Shown one piece after another: positions 44,051 to 53,791 of a DNA stretch of 64,000 nucleotides. Position 1 is the stretch's first letter. Every line of letters starts with the position of its first letter. The notes under the pieces were generated by a model that saw nothing but the letters and a program-made list of their open reading frames with translations, ran no database searches and was not told the DNA's origin. The stretch comes from Caballeronia sp. SBC1. Lineage in GTDB: Bacteria; Pseudomonadota; Gammaproteobacteria; Burkholderiales; Burkholderiaceae. A program made the position numbers and the translations under genes. The stretch is taken from the NCBI RefSeq assembly GCF_011493005.1, contig NZ_CP049158.1, positions 1,116,001 through 1,180,000 on the forward strand, in the 5' to 3' direction.

Positions 44051-45600
44051 AAATCCGTGCGCAAGTCGCAATGGTGTTGAACCTGGACAAATGCATCGGT
44101 TGCCATACGTGCTCCGTGACGTGCAAGAACGTGTGGACCTCGCGCGACGGCGTGGAGTACGCGTGGTTCAACAACGTTGAGACTAAACCGGGTATTGGAT
44201 ATCCGAAGGAATGGCAGAACCAGAAGAAATGGCGAGGCGGCTGGACCCGCGACGCCAGTGGCAAGCTTCATCCTCGTCAGGGCGGCAAGCTGAAGGTTCT
44301 CGCGAACCTGTTTGCGAACCCGAACCTGCCGGCCATCGACGACTACTACGAGCCTTTCACGTTCGATTACGAGCATTTGCAGAAGGCGCGCCTGTCCGAG
44401 ACGCCGCCGACCGCCAGGCCGGTGTCCGTCATCACGGGCAAGAAGATGGAGAAGATCGAATGGGGTCCTAACTGGGAGGATGACCTCGGCGGCGAGTTCT
44501 CGTCGCGCGGCCGCGATGCCCTGTTCGAGAACGTGCAGAAAGAGATGTACTCGACCTTCGAGAACACCTTCATGATGTATCTGCCGCGCCTGTGCGAGCA
44601 CTGCCTGAACCCGGCATGCGTGGCGTCGTGCCCGTCGGGCTCGGTGTACAAGCGTGAGGACGACGGCATCGTGCTCGTCGACCAGGACAAGTGCCGCGGC
44701 TGGCGCATGTGCATCTCGGGTTGCCCGTACAAGAAGATCTACTTCAACTGGAAGAGCGGCAAGGCAGAGAAGTGCATCTTCTGTTATCCGCGTCTTGAAG
44801 CCGGTCAGCCGACCGTTTGTTCGGAAACGTGCGTCGGGCGTATTCGCTATCTTGGCGTGCTGTTGTACGACACGGACAAGATTGGCGACGCTGCGTCGGT
44901 CGAACATGAAAAGGACCTGTACCAGTCGCAATTGGACGTGTTCCTCGATCCGCACGATCCCGCTGTGCAGGCCGAAGCACTGGCGCAGGGTATTTCACAA
45001 AACTGGCTCGACGCTGCAATCAAGTCGCCCGTCTACAAGATGGCGGTGGAGTGGAAAGTGGCGTTCCCGTTGCATCCGGAGTACCGGACTTTGCCGATGG
45101 TGTGGTACATCCCGCCACTTTCTCCGATTCAATCCGCCGCTGACGCGGGCCATATTGGCATGGACGGCATTATTCCGGACGTGAAGAGCCTGCGCATTCC
45201 GGTGAAGTATCTGGCGAACCTGCTGACCGCCGGCGATGAAGCGCCGGTCACGTCCGCGCTGGAACGCATGCTCGCCATGCGTGCGTTCAAACGCGCCGAG
45301 GTCGTGCACGGCCGCGCGGAACCCGAGTTGCTCGACGGCCTGAACATCACGCCCGCGCAAGTGGAAGACATGTACCAGACGATGGCCATCGCCAACTATG
45401 AGGACCGGTTCGTGGTGCCGTCGTCGCATAAGGAGCAGGTCGAAGACAGCTTTAACGACAAAGGCAGTTGCGGATTCACCTTCGGCAATGGCTGCTCGGG
45501 CGGGGTATCGGAGGGATCGTTGTTCGGCAAGAAACCGCAAGGCAGCGTGGTGTTCGCCGACATGCCGAAGTCACGCAAGAAAACGGAGGCGGCATCGTGA
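44047..45600 (+). CDS. narH: Respiratory nitrate reductase beta subunit
   Basis: NarH passes electrons from NarI to NarG through four iron-sulfur clusters. The 517-residue protein has CIGCHTCSVTCKNVW, CEHCLNPACVASCPSG, and CRGWRMCISGCPYKK. In the last, Trp replaces a cysteine, marking the [3Fe-4S] site as in known NarH. CIFCYPRL and CSETCVGRIRY follow. ATGA overlap with narG and GTGA overlap with narJ show tight coupling. Confidence 0.97.
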   Translation: MKIRAQVAMVLNLDKCIGCHTCSVTCKNVWTSRDGVEYAWFNNVETKPGIGYPKEWQNQKKWRGGWTRDASGKLHPRQGGKLKVLANLFANPNLPAIDDYYEPFTFDYEHLQKARLSETPPTARPVSVITGKKMEKIEWGPNWEDDLGGEFSSRGRDALFENVQKEMYSTFENTFMMYLPRLCEHCLNPACVASCPSGSVYKREDDGIVLVDQDKCRGWRMCISGCPYKKIYFNWKSGKAEKCIFCYPRLEAGQPTVCSETCVGRIRYLGVLLYDTDKIGDAASVEHEKDLYQSQLDVFLDPHDPAVQAEALAQGISQNWLDAAIKSPVYKMAVEWKVAFPLHPEYRTLPMVWYIPPLSPIQSAADAGHIGMDGIIPDVKSLRIPVKYLANLLTAGDEAPVTSALERMLAMRAFKRAEVVHGRAEPELLDGLNITPAQVEDMYQTMAIANYEDRFVVPSSHKEQVEDSFNDKGSCGFTFGNGCSGGVSEGSLFGKKPQGSVVFADMPKSRKKTEAAS

Positions 45601-46274
45601 GCGAAACATTAAAACCTTTGTCCATCTACACGCTGCTGGCGACTTTACTAGACTATCCGGAGTCCGAACTTCTTGACGCAATGACGGAGATTGGCCAGGA
45701 ACTTGAGGCCTTCCCCGAGGCCGTACGAGGCGCGCTGCAACCGTTGCTCGCCCTGCTCAGCGAGCATCCGTTGATCGAGTTGCAGGAGAACTACGTCGCA
45801 ACATTCGACCGCAATCCTGCGCACTCGCTGCATCTGTTCGAACACGTTCACGGCGAAAGCCGCGATCGTGGGCAGGCGATGGTCGATCTGATGGATGAAT
45901 ATCGCCGGCTGGGTCTTGAGATGGCGACCAATGAATTACCCGACCATGTACCGCTGTTTCTTGAGGTTCTGGGTAATGTCGATCCCGCGGAAGCGCGCGC
46001 GCTGCTTGACGAAGCCATCCATGTCCTGGCGGCGCTGGGCGATCGTCTTGCACGCGACGAAAGTCCGTATGCGGGCGTATTCACCGTGTTGCGATCAATG
46101 ACGGATGTCGTGCCGGTCGCCGCCGAGGTGCCTCCGATCCGCGACATGGACGAAGCGCTCGAACGTTTCGGCCCCGGCGCCGACGGCGTCGAACCGCTGC
46201 TCGCGCCATCCATGCCCACGCCGCTCGCCCAGCCGATGCACTTCCATCCGCGACCGCCTGCTACGGCCAACTGA
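45597..46274 (+). CDS. narJ: Nitrate reductase assembly chaperone
   Basis: NarJ binds apo-NarG and helps load the molybdenum cofactor; it is not part of the final enzyme. The 225-residue protein has the family's ENYVATFDRNPAHSLHLFEHVHGESRDRGQAM segment split around the conserved FDR and HGESRDRGQ motifs. The start is the GTG at 45597, overlapping the narH stop; a longer frame from 45468 would lie inside narH. narI follows after 18 bases. Confidence 0.95.
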   Translation: MSETLKPLSIYTLLATLLDYPESELLDAMTEIGQELEAFPEAVRGALQPLLALLSEHPLIELQENYVATFDRNPAHSLHLFEHVHGESRDRGQAMVDLMDEYRRLGLEMATNELPDHVPLFLEVLGNVDPAEARALLDEAIHVLAALGDRLARDESPYAGVFTVLRSMTDVVPVAAEVPPIRDMDEALERFGPGADGVEPLLAPSMPTPLAQPMHFHPRPPATAN

Positions 46275-46292
46275 GTTCCAGGGACTACGTTC

Positions 46293-46970
46293 ATGCTCAA
46301 TCAATTTTTGTTCGGCATTTATCCGTATATCGCGGCGGCCGTTTTCCTGTTCGGCAGCTTCGCGCGCTTCGAGCGCGAACAATACACATGGAAAGCCGAC
46401 AGTTCGCAGCTGCTTCATCGCGGCAATCTGCGGCTCGGCAGCATCCTGTTCCACGTCGGTATTCTCGGGCTTTTCTTCGGGCATCTTGCCGGCCTGCTCA
46501 CGCCGGTGGCTGTTTGGGACTGGCTCGGAATCGAACACGGCACGAAACAAGCCGTCGCTATGATCGCGGGTGGCGTGATGGGTTCCCTGTGTCTCGTCGG
46601 TCTCGTCATCCTGATTCACCGGCGCATCAGCAACGCGCGGATCTCCGCCGTGACCCGCACCGGCGACAAGGTGCTGCTGTTGTGGATTCTCGTTACTCTA
46701 CTGCTCGGCTTGTCGACAATCCGCGAATCAGCGGATCACATGGACGGCCACATGATGGTCCAGCTCATGACCTGGGCGCAGCACGTGGTCACCTTCCGCG
46801 GCGACGCAGCACAGTATGTGGCGGCCGCACCGTTTGTGTTCCGGATGCATCTGTTCATGGGCATGTCGCTGTTCGTCATCTTCCCTTTCACCCGGCTGGT
46901 GCACGTCTGGAGCGGCTTCGCTTCCGTCACGTACCTGAGCCGCGCATGGCAGCTCGTGCGGCCGCGCTAA
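46293..46970 (+). CDS. narI: Respiratory nitrate reductase gamma subunit
   Basis: NarI is the membrane cytochrome b that takes electrons from quinol. The 225-residue protein has five hydrophobic helices, with candidate heme-ligand histidines in ILFHVGILGLFFGHLAG and in the C-terminal FRMHLFMGMSLFVIFPFTRLVHVW region. It is the last structural gene of narGHJI and is followed 20 bases later by a foldase gene. Confidence 0.95.
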   Translation: MLNQFLFGIYPYIAAAVFLFGSFARFEREQYTWKADSSQLLHRGNLRLGSILFHVGILGLFFGHLAGLLTPVAVWDWLGIEHGTKQAVAMIAGGVMGSLCLVGLVILIHRRISNARISAVTRTGDKVLLLWILVTLLLGLSTIRESADHMDGHMMVQLMTWAQHVVTFRGDAAQYVAAAPFVFRMHLFMGMSLFVIFPFTRLVHVWSGFASVTYLSRAWQLVRPR

Positions 46971-46990
46971 CCTGTTCATAGGAGAACATC

Positions 46991-47740
46991 ATGGCGATCA
47001 TCGTCAACGGCGTGGAGCTTGCCGACGCAGACCTGGAGCGCGAAATGCCTGCTCATGCAGACGCGCCTGATGCGCAGCAAGCGGCGCTGACCGCTGCAGT
47101 GCTGCGCCGCGTCTTGCTCGATGAAGCGGCTCAGTTGCACATCGTCGCCCCCGCTCAGGGCGACGAGGCGATGATCGAAGCGTTGCTCGATCATCAGCTC
47201 GCTGAGGCGGCGGCGCCCACCCATGAGGAGTGCGAGCGCCACTACCTCGCTGACCAGGAGCGCTGGCGAGTGAACGAGAGGGCACGGGTGAGCCATATCC
47301 TGTTCCAGGTGACGGAAAAAGTGGATCTGGTGGCGCTGCGTCAACGCGCTCAACAGACACTCGATGAACTGCTGCACGCCGACGACCTCGAACTTCGCTT
47401 CGTTCACTTGGCGCGTACCTTGTCGAATTGCCCATCGGGGGTCGATGGCGGCGCGCTAGGCGAGATAGGCCGCGGCGACACGGTGGAGGCATTCGAACGC
47501 GCGGTGTTTGCCGCGCCCGCTGGTACCCTCTGCCCTGTGCTGGTGGAAACGGAGTTCGGCTTCCATATCATCCGGGTTCACGAGAAATCGCCGGGCTCGG
47601 TTCTGCCCTTCGAGCAGGTCGAGCTGCGTATTCGCGTTGTCATGTCGCAGGCGCTGCGCGATCTTGCCGAGCGCCGTTATGTGATGGAAGCGGTGGGACG
47701 CGCTAATATCCAAGGATGGAAAGACGGGGTAGCGACATGA
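46991..47740 (+). CDS. Parvulin-type peptidyl-prolyl cis-trans isomerase
   Basis: The 249-residue protein has a parvulin domain from about residue 97: RVSHILFQVTEK, then DGGALGEIGRGDTVEAFERAVF and ETEFGFHIIRVHEK. An N-terminal helical region (residues 1-95) resembles the NifM/SurA helper segment. No signal peptide is seen, so it should be cytoplasmic. Foldases of this type often follow narI and are presumed to help nitrate reductase assembly. The mobB start overlaps its stop. Confidence 0.88.
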   Translation: MAIIVNGVELADADLEREMPAHADAPDAQQAALTAAVLRRVLLDEAAQLHIVAPAQGDEAMIEALLDHQLAEAAAPTHEECERHYLADQERWRVNERARVSHILFQVTEKVDLVALRQRAQQTLDELLHADDLELRFVHLARTLSNCPSGVDGGALGEIGRGDTVEAFERAVFAAPAGTLCPVLVETEFGFHIIRVHEKSPGSVLPFEQVELRIRVVMSQALRDLAERRYVMEAVGRANIQGWKDGVAT

Positions 47741-48291
47741 CAGAAGCAGCGGAGAAGCTGCGCATCTTTGGTATTTGCGGGCGTTCGGGACAGGGCAAGA
47801 CGACATTGATCGAGGCGCTCCTGCCCTGGTTCAGCGCGCGCGGCCTGGTGGTGAACGTGGTGAAGCACAGTCATCATTCAATCGAGCTCGAGCCGCCGGG
47901 CAAGGACAGCGCACGTTACCGCGCGGCCGGCGCGGGCGAGGTGCTGATTGCCTCGCCGTACAGATACGCCATCGTGCGCGAACTGCACGATGCACCAGAA
48001 CCGCCGCTGGCGGATCTGGTCGCACGGCTCGCCCCCTCCGACCTGACACTGGTTGAAGGCTTCACGCGCGAAGTCCTGCCGCGCCTCGAGGTCGTTCGTC
48101 CCGAGGCGGGCCGGGACCCGCTGTATCTGACCGATACGGCAATTCTCGCGATCGCCACCAATGACGCCCCGCGTCTTCATGACGCACCCGCGATCCCGCT
48201 TCTGCCTCTGGCGGACGTTGACGGCATTGGTGAGTTCATATGTAAAACAGTCGGACTCTCCCTATTGGACGCCAACACGCCGGATAATTAG
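47737..48291 (+). CDS. mobB: Molybdopterin-guanine dinucleotide biosynthesis adaptor MobB
   Basis: MobB is a GTP-binding protein that aids formation or delivery of the MGD cofactor needed by NarG. The 184-residue protein has the P-loop GRSGQGKTT at residues 15-23, VVKHSHH, and TLVEGFTREVLPRLEVVR. The ATG at 47737 overlaps the foldase stop (ATGA), which sets the start. Its position inside a nitrate operon ties cofactor supply to nitrate reductase. Confidence 0.92.
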   Translation: MTEAAEKLRIFGICGRSGQGKTTLIEALLPWFSARGLVVNVVKHSHHSIELEPPGKDSARYRAAGAGEVLIASPYRYAIVRELHDAPEPPLADLVARLAPSDLTLVEGFTREVLPRLEVVRPEAGRDPLYLTDTAILAIATNDAPRLHDAPAIPLLPLADVDGIGEFICKTVGLSLLDANTPDN

Positions 48292-48328
48292 CGCCCTTTG
48301 CATTCCGGTCGCGCAAGCACGCAGTTCC

Positions 48329-50299
48329 ATGTCCGATCATCCGCAGCATCCGGCCTCCCCCCCGGTCTCTCCAGCGGCCTTGCTCGCCACGCCGTTCCGT
48401 TACCGCTTATCCACGCGCATTGTCACGTTGTCCGGCGTTGCGCTGGCGTTAGTCCTTTCCATGATCGCGGGCACGCTCTGGCTCTCGTGGCAACTCGAAG
48501 GCGCTGGCGCGGCGATCAACGACGCCGGCAGCCTGCGCATGCGGGCGGGCAACGTCGCCATTCAACTCAACGAAGCACGGGCCGGCCGCCAGGCCAACGT
48601 GAATTCGCAACGCACCCTGCTCGATTCCACGCTGGCTAATCTGAAAAGCGGTGACCCCGCGCGGCCCTTGTTCCTTCCTGACACGCCCGCGATCCACGCT
48701 CAGCTGGACGCGGTCTCGGAGGCCTGGCATGGCTCGTTGAAGCAGGCAATCACGCACGACTCGTCAAGCTCCATCGATACCCCCTCGCTGTATCTCGCCC
48801 GGCTGCCCGCGTTCGTTGCCGAAGCCGATGTGCTGGTCCGCATGATCGAACGCGAAAACGCGCGCAAGACCGCGTGGCTGCGACGCTGGCAAATGGCCCT
48901 TGCGGCACTCGCGTGCGTGGGCACGATCGCAATCGTGTACCTGCTCTACGCGTGGTTCGTGACGCCCGTACGGCGTCTGGAGCGTGGGCTGTCCCGTATC
49001 GAGCAGCGCGAATTCAGCGCACGTTTGCCGGTCGAATCACGCGACGAATTCGGTCATCTTGCGCATGGGTTCAACCGGATGGCGAGCGAACTTCAGAGTT
49101 TGTACCGGGACCTCGCGTTGCGCGTGACCAACAAAACCGCACAACTTGCCACACGCAACGGCGAGCTGGTCGCGCTTTACGAAATGACCTCATTCCTGCA
49201 TGGCGCGCATGACGTTGAAGTTCTCTGCCGCGGGTTCCTTGCTCGTGTCATGCGCCAGTTCAATGCCGACGCAGGCACCGTCCGAGTCTTGGCTCAAGAG
49301 GGGGACAACCTGCACGTAGTCGTGTCGGAAGGTTTGCCCGGACCACTTCTGAGCGCCGAGCGGTGCATGCCGGCCGGCACCTGCGCGTGCGGCGCAGCGG
49401 CCACCGGCGGGCTCGCGGTCGTGCGCGATCTACGCATGCGGCAAGCGGTTGACAGCGGTCCCGCGACCCAATGCGGCAAGGCAGGTTTCGATGCGGTCGC
49501 GGCCTTTGGTATCGTCTCGCATGACCTTACGCTGGGTTCGTTCTCGCTGCACTTTCGCGGCGACCGCCCGGTGCTGCCATCGGAAACGCGCCTGCTCGAA
49601 ACGCTCGGCAAACATCTGGGCACGGCTTTGCAGAACCATCGTCTTGCCACGGCCGCGCGTCAGCTTGCAGTGGCGCAGGAACGTCATCTGGTCGCGCAGG
49701 GACTGCATGACAGCATTGCGCAGAGCCTGAATTTCCTGAAGCTGCAACTGCATTTACTCGATGACGCCGCAAGCCGCGACGACATGAACGAAGTGCGCGA
49801 GATCGCGCCGTTGTTGCGCGGAGGTCTTGAGGAAAGCTACGAGGACGTACGTGAACTGCTCGTCAATTTCCGCACCAAATTCGCGACAGGCAACCTTCGC
49901 GACGCGGTGGACGAAACGGTAATGCGCTTCGAACGGCAAACGGACACGCAGGTCAGGCTCGACTACGACGAAGCCGGCGGACTGCCCTTGCCGCCCGATC
50001 AGCAGCTACAGGTGCTGTTCATTCTTCAGGAAGCGTTGTCAAACATTCGCAAACATGCGTTGGCTACGCAGGTCTATATTACGCTCAAGAATGCCCGTGA
50101 TTTCGAACTGACGATCCAAGATAACGGCGACGGTTATGATCCCGCCAATATCGCCAGTCGCGGCGAGGCCCACGTCGGCTTTCACATCATGCGTGAACGC
50201 GCAGCCCGGCTCGGTGCGCAATTAGAGCTGAACAGCGAACCTGGAAAGGGCGCACGCGTCCACCTTCTGCTGCCCGTCAGCGAACGGCAGGCAGCATGA
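48329..50299 (+). CDS. narX: Nitrate/nitrite sensor histidine kinase NarX
   Basis: The 656-residue membrane kinase senses nitrate in the periplasm. It has a first helix at about residues 30-53, the P-box-like NDAGSLRMRAGNVA at 64-77, a second helix (MALAALACVGTIAIVYLLYAW), HAMP, a central GAF-like module with C346, C352, C354 and C382, the HisKA_3 phosphorylation site H460 (QGLHDSIAQSLNF), and an ATPase domain ending near LLPV. The start at 48329 gives a normal N-terminus; the frame is open upstream. It overlaps narL by 4 bases. Confidence 0.92.
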   Translation: MSDHPQHPASPPVSPAALLATPFRYRLSTRIVTLSGVALALVLSMIAGTLWLSWQLEGAGAAINDAGSLRMRAGNVAIQLNEARAGRQANVNSQRTLLDSTLANLKSGDPARPLFLPDTPAIHAQLDAVSEAWHGSLKQAITHDSSSSIDTPSLYLARLPAFVAEADVLVRMIERENARKTAWLRRWQMALAALACVGTIAIVYLLYAWFVTPVRRLERGLSRIEQREFSARLPVESRDEFGHLAHGFNRMASELQSLYRDLALRVTNKTAQLATRNGELVALYEMTSFLHGAHDVEVLCRGFLARVMRQFNADAGTVRVLAQEGDNLHVVVSEGLPGPLLSAERCMPAGTCACGAAATGGLAVVRDLRMRQAVDSGPATQCGKAGFDAVAAFGIVSHDLTLGSFSLHFRGDRPVLPSETRLLETLGKHLGTALQNHRLATAARQLAVAQERHLVAQGLHDSIAQSLNFLKLQLHLLDDAASRDDMNEVREIAPLLRGGLEESYEDVRELLVNFRTKFATGNLRDAVDETVMRFERQTDTQVRLDYDEAGGLPLPPDQQLQVLFILQEALSNIRKHALATQVYITLKNARDFELTIQDNGDGYDPANIASRGEAHVGFHIMRERAARLGAQLELNSEPGKGARVHLLLPVSERQAA

Positions 50300-50973
50300 C
50301 CATCCGTATTCTTTTAATCGACGACCACACGCTGTTTCGCTCCGGCGTGCGCGCGTTATTGCAGCGTCAGCCCGACTTCGAAGTCGTGGACGACGCCGCC
50401 GATGGTATCGAAGGGTTCAAGCGCGCGAAGCAGCATCGCCCGGACGTGGTCCTGCTCGATTTGAACATGCCGGGGTTATCGGGTATCGAAACGTTGCAGT
50501 TGCTCCAGCAGGATTTGCCGGACACCGCGGTCATCATGCTGACCGTGTCGGAAGATGTGGATGAACTGACCCGCGCGCTGCGTGAAGGTGCGTGCGGCTA
50601 TCTGTTGAAAAACATGGAAGCCGATGCACTCGCCGCCATGATCCGCCGCGCGGCCGAGGGCGAATCCGTGATCGCGGAGAGCATGACTCAGCGGCTGATC
50701 GCACAAATGAGAACGCCGGCGCGAGCAGAAGACACGGAGCCGCCCCCGTCGCTCGAACCACGCAGCTCGCCTGCATCGCCTGTGTTAACGCCAAGAGAAC
50801 GCGATATTGTGCGGGTCCTGGCGCGCGGTGCGAGCAACAAGGATATCGCGCGTGAACTCGACCTGGCCGAAAGCACCGTGAAGATCCACGTGCGCAATGT
50901 GCTTCGCAAGCTCAATCTGTCGAGCCGCGTGCAGATCGCGATCCACCCGCTCGCACGCGACCTGGCCGAGTGA
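50296..50973 (+). CDS. narL: Nitrate/nitrite response regulator NarL
   Basis: The 225-residue regulator has a receiver domain with D55 as phosphorylation site (VVLLDLNMPG), a linker of about 30 residues, and a LuxR/NarL-type helix-turn-helix from LTPRERDIVRVLARG to STVKIHVRNVLRKL. It is the partner of the overlapping narX kinase. It probably activates the nitrate block, though I found no confident heptamer pairs before narK1. Confidence 0.95.
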   Translation: MTIRILLIDDHTLFRSGVRALLQRQPDFEVVDDAADGIEGFKRAKQHRPDVVLLDLNMPGLSGIETLQLLQQDLPDTAVIMLTVSEDVDELTRALREGACGYLLKNMEADALAAMIRRAAEGESVIAESMTQRLIAQMRTPARAEDTEPPPSLEPRSSPASPVLTPRERDIVRVLARGASNKDIARELDLAESTVKIHVRNVLRKLNLSSRVQIAIHPLARDLAE

Positions 50974-50998
50974 CCGCGACCACCACTACAAACAATGA

Positions 50999-52474
50999 CT
51001 AACGCGCACGCGTCCCGATCAGCTCGCGATACACCTCGACGTATCGCAGCGCGGACGCTTCCCAGCCGAAGTCCTGCTCCATCGCGCGACGCACGACGGC
51101 TTTCCATTCCGGCCGCCGCTGCTTCAATGCAAACGCGCGTCGGATAGCGGCAACAATCGAATGCCGGTCGAATTTCTCAAACACAAAACCCGTAGCCAGG
51201 TCGTCAGCGAGATTCTCCAGCGACGCATCCACCACGGTGTCGGCAAGACCGCCCACGCAGTGAACAAGCGGTAGTGAACCGTATGCCAACGCGTACAACT
51301 GCGTCAGGCCGCACGGCTCGAAGCGTGACGGGACCATGACGATATCGCTGCCCGCGATAATCGAATGGGAGAGCGTCTCGTCGAATCCAAGCTCCACGGC
51401 AACCGCATGCGGATGCGCCAGCGCGGCTTTCTTGAGGCCGTTTTCAAGCGCCGGGTCCCCAGTACCCAGCACGACGAGTTGCCCGCCGCGCTGGACAATC
51501 TCGGGAATGACCGAGAGCAAGAGATCAATCCCCTTCTGCTCGGTCAGCCGGCTCACCACACCGAACAACAAGGCATCCGGCTCGCGCGCGAGGCCTACCC
51601 GTTCCTGCAATGCGGCTTTGCACTTCGCTTTGCCGGTGAACTTTGCGATTGAGTATTGCGTGTCAATGGAGGCATCCGTCGCCGGATTCCACACGGTCTT
51701 ATCGACGCCGTTGAGAATGCCGCTAATGTCGTGCGTGCGGGTGCGCAGCAAACCGTCGAGCCCGGCGCCCTGCGCATGGGTTTGAATCTCGCGTGCGTAG
51801 GTGGGGCTCACGGTCGTGATGCGGTCCGCGTAGAACAGCCCGGCTTTGAGAAAAGACAGATGACCGTAAAACTCGATGCCGTCGACGGAGAAAAAATCCG
51901 CCGGCAGCTGCAGCACACCGAATCCCGCGGCGGGAAATACGCCTTGATAGGCGAGGTTATGGACCGTCATGACCGACGGCACGCGTGCCACGCCCGTCTC
52001 GCGCTCGCGTGCCCTCAAATACGCCGGCGCGAGGCCGGCGTGCCAGTCATGCGCGTGCAGGACGTCGGGCTTCCAGGCGGGATCGGCACCAGTCGCGAGC
52101 CGCGCCGCCGCCCAGCCGAGCAGCGCAAAACGCCGGTCGCTGTCGGCATACTGCGTATGCGAGCTGTCCAGATACGGATTGCCCGGCCGGTCGAAGAACG
52201 CGTCCGCGCGCACCACGTAGACCACGATTCCGTGCGGTTCGAGCAATCCGCGCTCGAGCCGCACGTTATCGATGCCAAACGCCCAACCAAGCTCGGCCAC
52301 CGTCTCGATCTGCGTCAGGCCCGCCACCACGGAAGGAAACGCCGGCAGGATCACGCGGGCATTCGTGCCCAGTTGCGTCTGGGCCGGCGGCAACGCGCCC
52401 ACGACATCGGCGAGGCCGCCGGTTTTCAAAAGCGGATACATCTCCGCTGCAACATGCAGCACGCATACGGTCAT
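50999..52474 (-). CDS. glgA: Glycogen synthase
   Basis: GlgA extends alpha-1,4-glucan from ADP-glucose. The 491-residue GT5 protein has the N-terminal KTGGLADVVGALPPA at residues 17-31, the acceptor/donor SRFEPCGLTQLYALAYGS motif, and the normal length. It is downstream of glgC (33-base gap) on the minus strand, so substrate and polymer synthesis are one operon. It converges with narL across 25 bases. Confidence 0.96.
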   Translation of the reverse strand: MTVCVLHVAAEMYPLLKTGGLADVVGALPPAQTQLGTNARVILPAFPSVVAGLTQIETVAELGWAFGIDNVRLERGLLEPHGIVVYVVRADAFFDRPGNPYLDSSHTQYADSDRRFALLGWAAARLATGADPAWKPDVLHAHDWHAGLAPAYLRARERETGVARVPSVMTVHNLAYQGVFPAAGFGVLQLPADFFSVDGIEFYGHLSFLKAGLFYADRITTVSPTYAREIQTHAQGAGLDGLLRTRTHDISGILNGVDKTVWNPATDASIDTQYSIAKFTGKAKCKAALQERVGLAREPDALLFGVVSRLTEQKGIDLLLSVIPEIVQRGGQLVVLGTGDPALENGLKKAALAHPHAVAVELGFDETLSHSIIAGSDIVMVPSRFEPCGLTQLYALAYGSLPLVHCVGGLADTVVDASLENLADDLATGFVFEKFDRHSIVAAIRRAFALKQRRPEWKAVVRRAMEQDFGWEASALRYVEVYRELIGTRAR

Positions 52475-52507
52475 CGGTTCCCCATTGGCTTGTTCCGGTC
52501 GCCCGAA

Positions 52508-53791
52508 TTATGACTGCTTCGCTTGTCCGAGACGTGTCAGTGCCTCCTGTGTCACGAGCACCACGCCATTTTCGGTCCGGAAAAACCGCTCGGCGTCGTA
52601 ATCGGGATCTTCGCCTATGACCAGCCCCTCCGGCAGCGTGCAACCCCGGTCGATCACGACGCGCTTCAGGCGGCAACTCGGTCCGACCGTGACCTGCGGC
52701 AACAGCACGGCCTCGTTGATATGACAGAACGAATGCACCCGCACCGCCGATGAAAACACCGACCGCGCGACCTGCGAACCTGAGATCACGCAGCCGCCGC
52801 ACACGAGCAGATTGTTGATCGCGCCCTGCTGCCCGTGCAGGTCGCGCACGAACTTGCCTGGCGGCAACTGCTCCTGGTTAGTCCAGATGGGCCATTTGCG
52901 ATCGTATAGGTCGAGCGCGGGAATGGTCGACGCCAGGTCCAGATTGGCCGACCAGTACGCATCCACGGTGCCGACGTCGCGCCAGTACGGCGGCGCGTTC
53001 GGATCGGTTTCGGAGGTCACGCACGACATGCCGAAGGGGTGCGCGATCGCCTTGCCGCTCGTTACCACGCGCGGCAGGATGTCCTTGCCGAAGTCGTGAT
53101 CCGTATCGGACGTCAGGATGTTCTCTTCGAGCAATTGATACAAATACTTCGCGCTGAACACGTAAATGCCCATGCTCGCGAGGGCAACGTCGGGCTTGCC
53201 CGGCATCGCGGGGGGATCCTCCGGTTTTTCCAGGAAATCCGTTATGCGGCGCTGCGCGTCGACGTGCATCACACCGAACGCGGTCGCTTCCATACGCGGC
53301 ACTTCAATACAGCCGACCGTGCAATCCGCGCCGCTCTCGACGTGATCGAGAATCATGCGCGTGTAGTCCTGCTTGTAGATGTGATCGCCCGCCAGCACGA
53401 TGATGTACTCAGGTCCGATCGACCGGATGATGTCGAGATTCTGGAAGACCGCATCCGCCGTCCCCCTGTACCAGCTTGAATCAACGCGTTGCTGGGCCGG
53501 CCAGATATCGATGAACTCGTTGAACTCCCCACGCAGGAAACCCCAGCCGCGCTGCAGATGGCGCAAGAGCGAATGTGCCTTGTATTGCGTGACGACCGCG
53601 ATGCGCCGGATGCCGGAATTCAGGCAATTCGACAGTGCGAAGTCCACAATCCGGTATTTACCGCCAAAATGCACGGCTGGTTTGACGCGTTTATTCGTGA
53701 GCGGTCCGAGTCGGGTACCTCGGCCGCCTGCTAGGACGATAGCCAGCGTGTTCTTCTGCAGATCCGTACGATTTCCTGTCAGCGTCTCCAT
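52508..53791 (-). CDS. glgC: Glucose-1-phosphate adenylyltransferase
   Basis: GlgC makes ADP-glucose from ATP and glucose-1-phosphate. The 427-residue protein has the nucleotide motif [24 protein letters not shown] (split here around residues 21-44), then [11 protein letters not shown], and a left-handed helix repeat at the C-terminus. It is probably regulated allosterically by glycolytic intermediates, as in the family. It is the first gene of glgC-glgA. Confidence 0.96.
   Translation of the reverse strand: METLTGNRTDLQKNTLAIVLAGGRGTRLGPLTNKRVKPAVHFGGKYRIVDFALSNCLNSGIRRIAVVTQYKAHSLLRHLQRGWGFLRGEFNEFIDIWPAQQRVDSSWYRGTADAVFQNLDIIRSIGPEYIIVLAGDHIYKQDYTRMILDHVESGADCTVGCIEVPRMEATAFGVMHVDAQRRITDFLEKPEDPPAMPGKPDVALASMGIYVFSAKYLYQLLEENILTSDTDHDFGKDILPRVVTSGKAIAHPFGMSCVTSETDPNAPPYWRDVGTVDAYWSANLDLASTIPALDLYDRKWPIWTNQEQLPPGKFVRDLHGQQGAINNLLVCGGCVISGSQVARSVFSSAVRVHSFCHINEAVLLPQVTVGPSCRLKRVVIDRGCTLPEGLVIGEDPDYDAERFFRTENGVVLVTQEALTRLGQAKQS

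Noticed and set aside
42479..44071. 530-codon minus-strand open frame inside narG
   Set aside because: It is antisense to an unmistakable narG and its product has no recognisable domain. Long antisense frames are common in high-GC genes.
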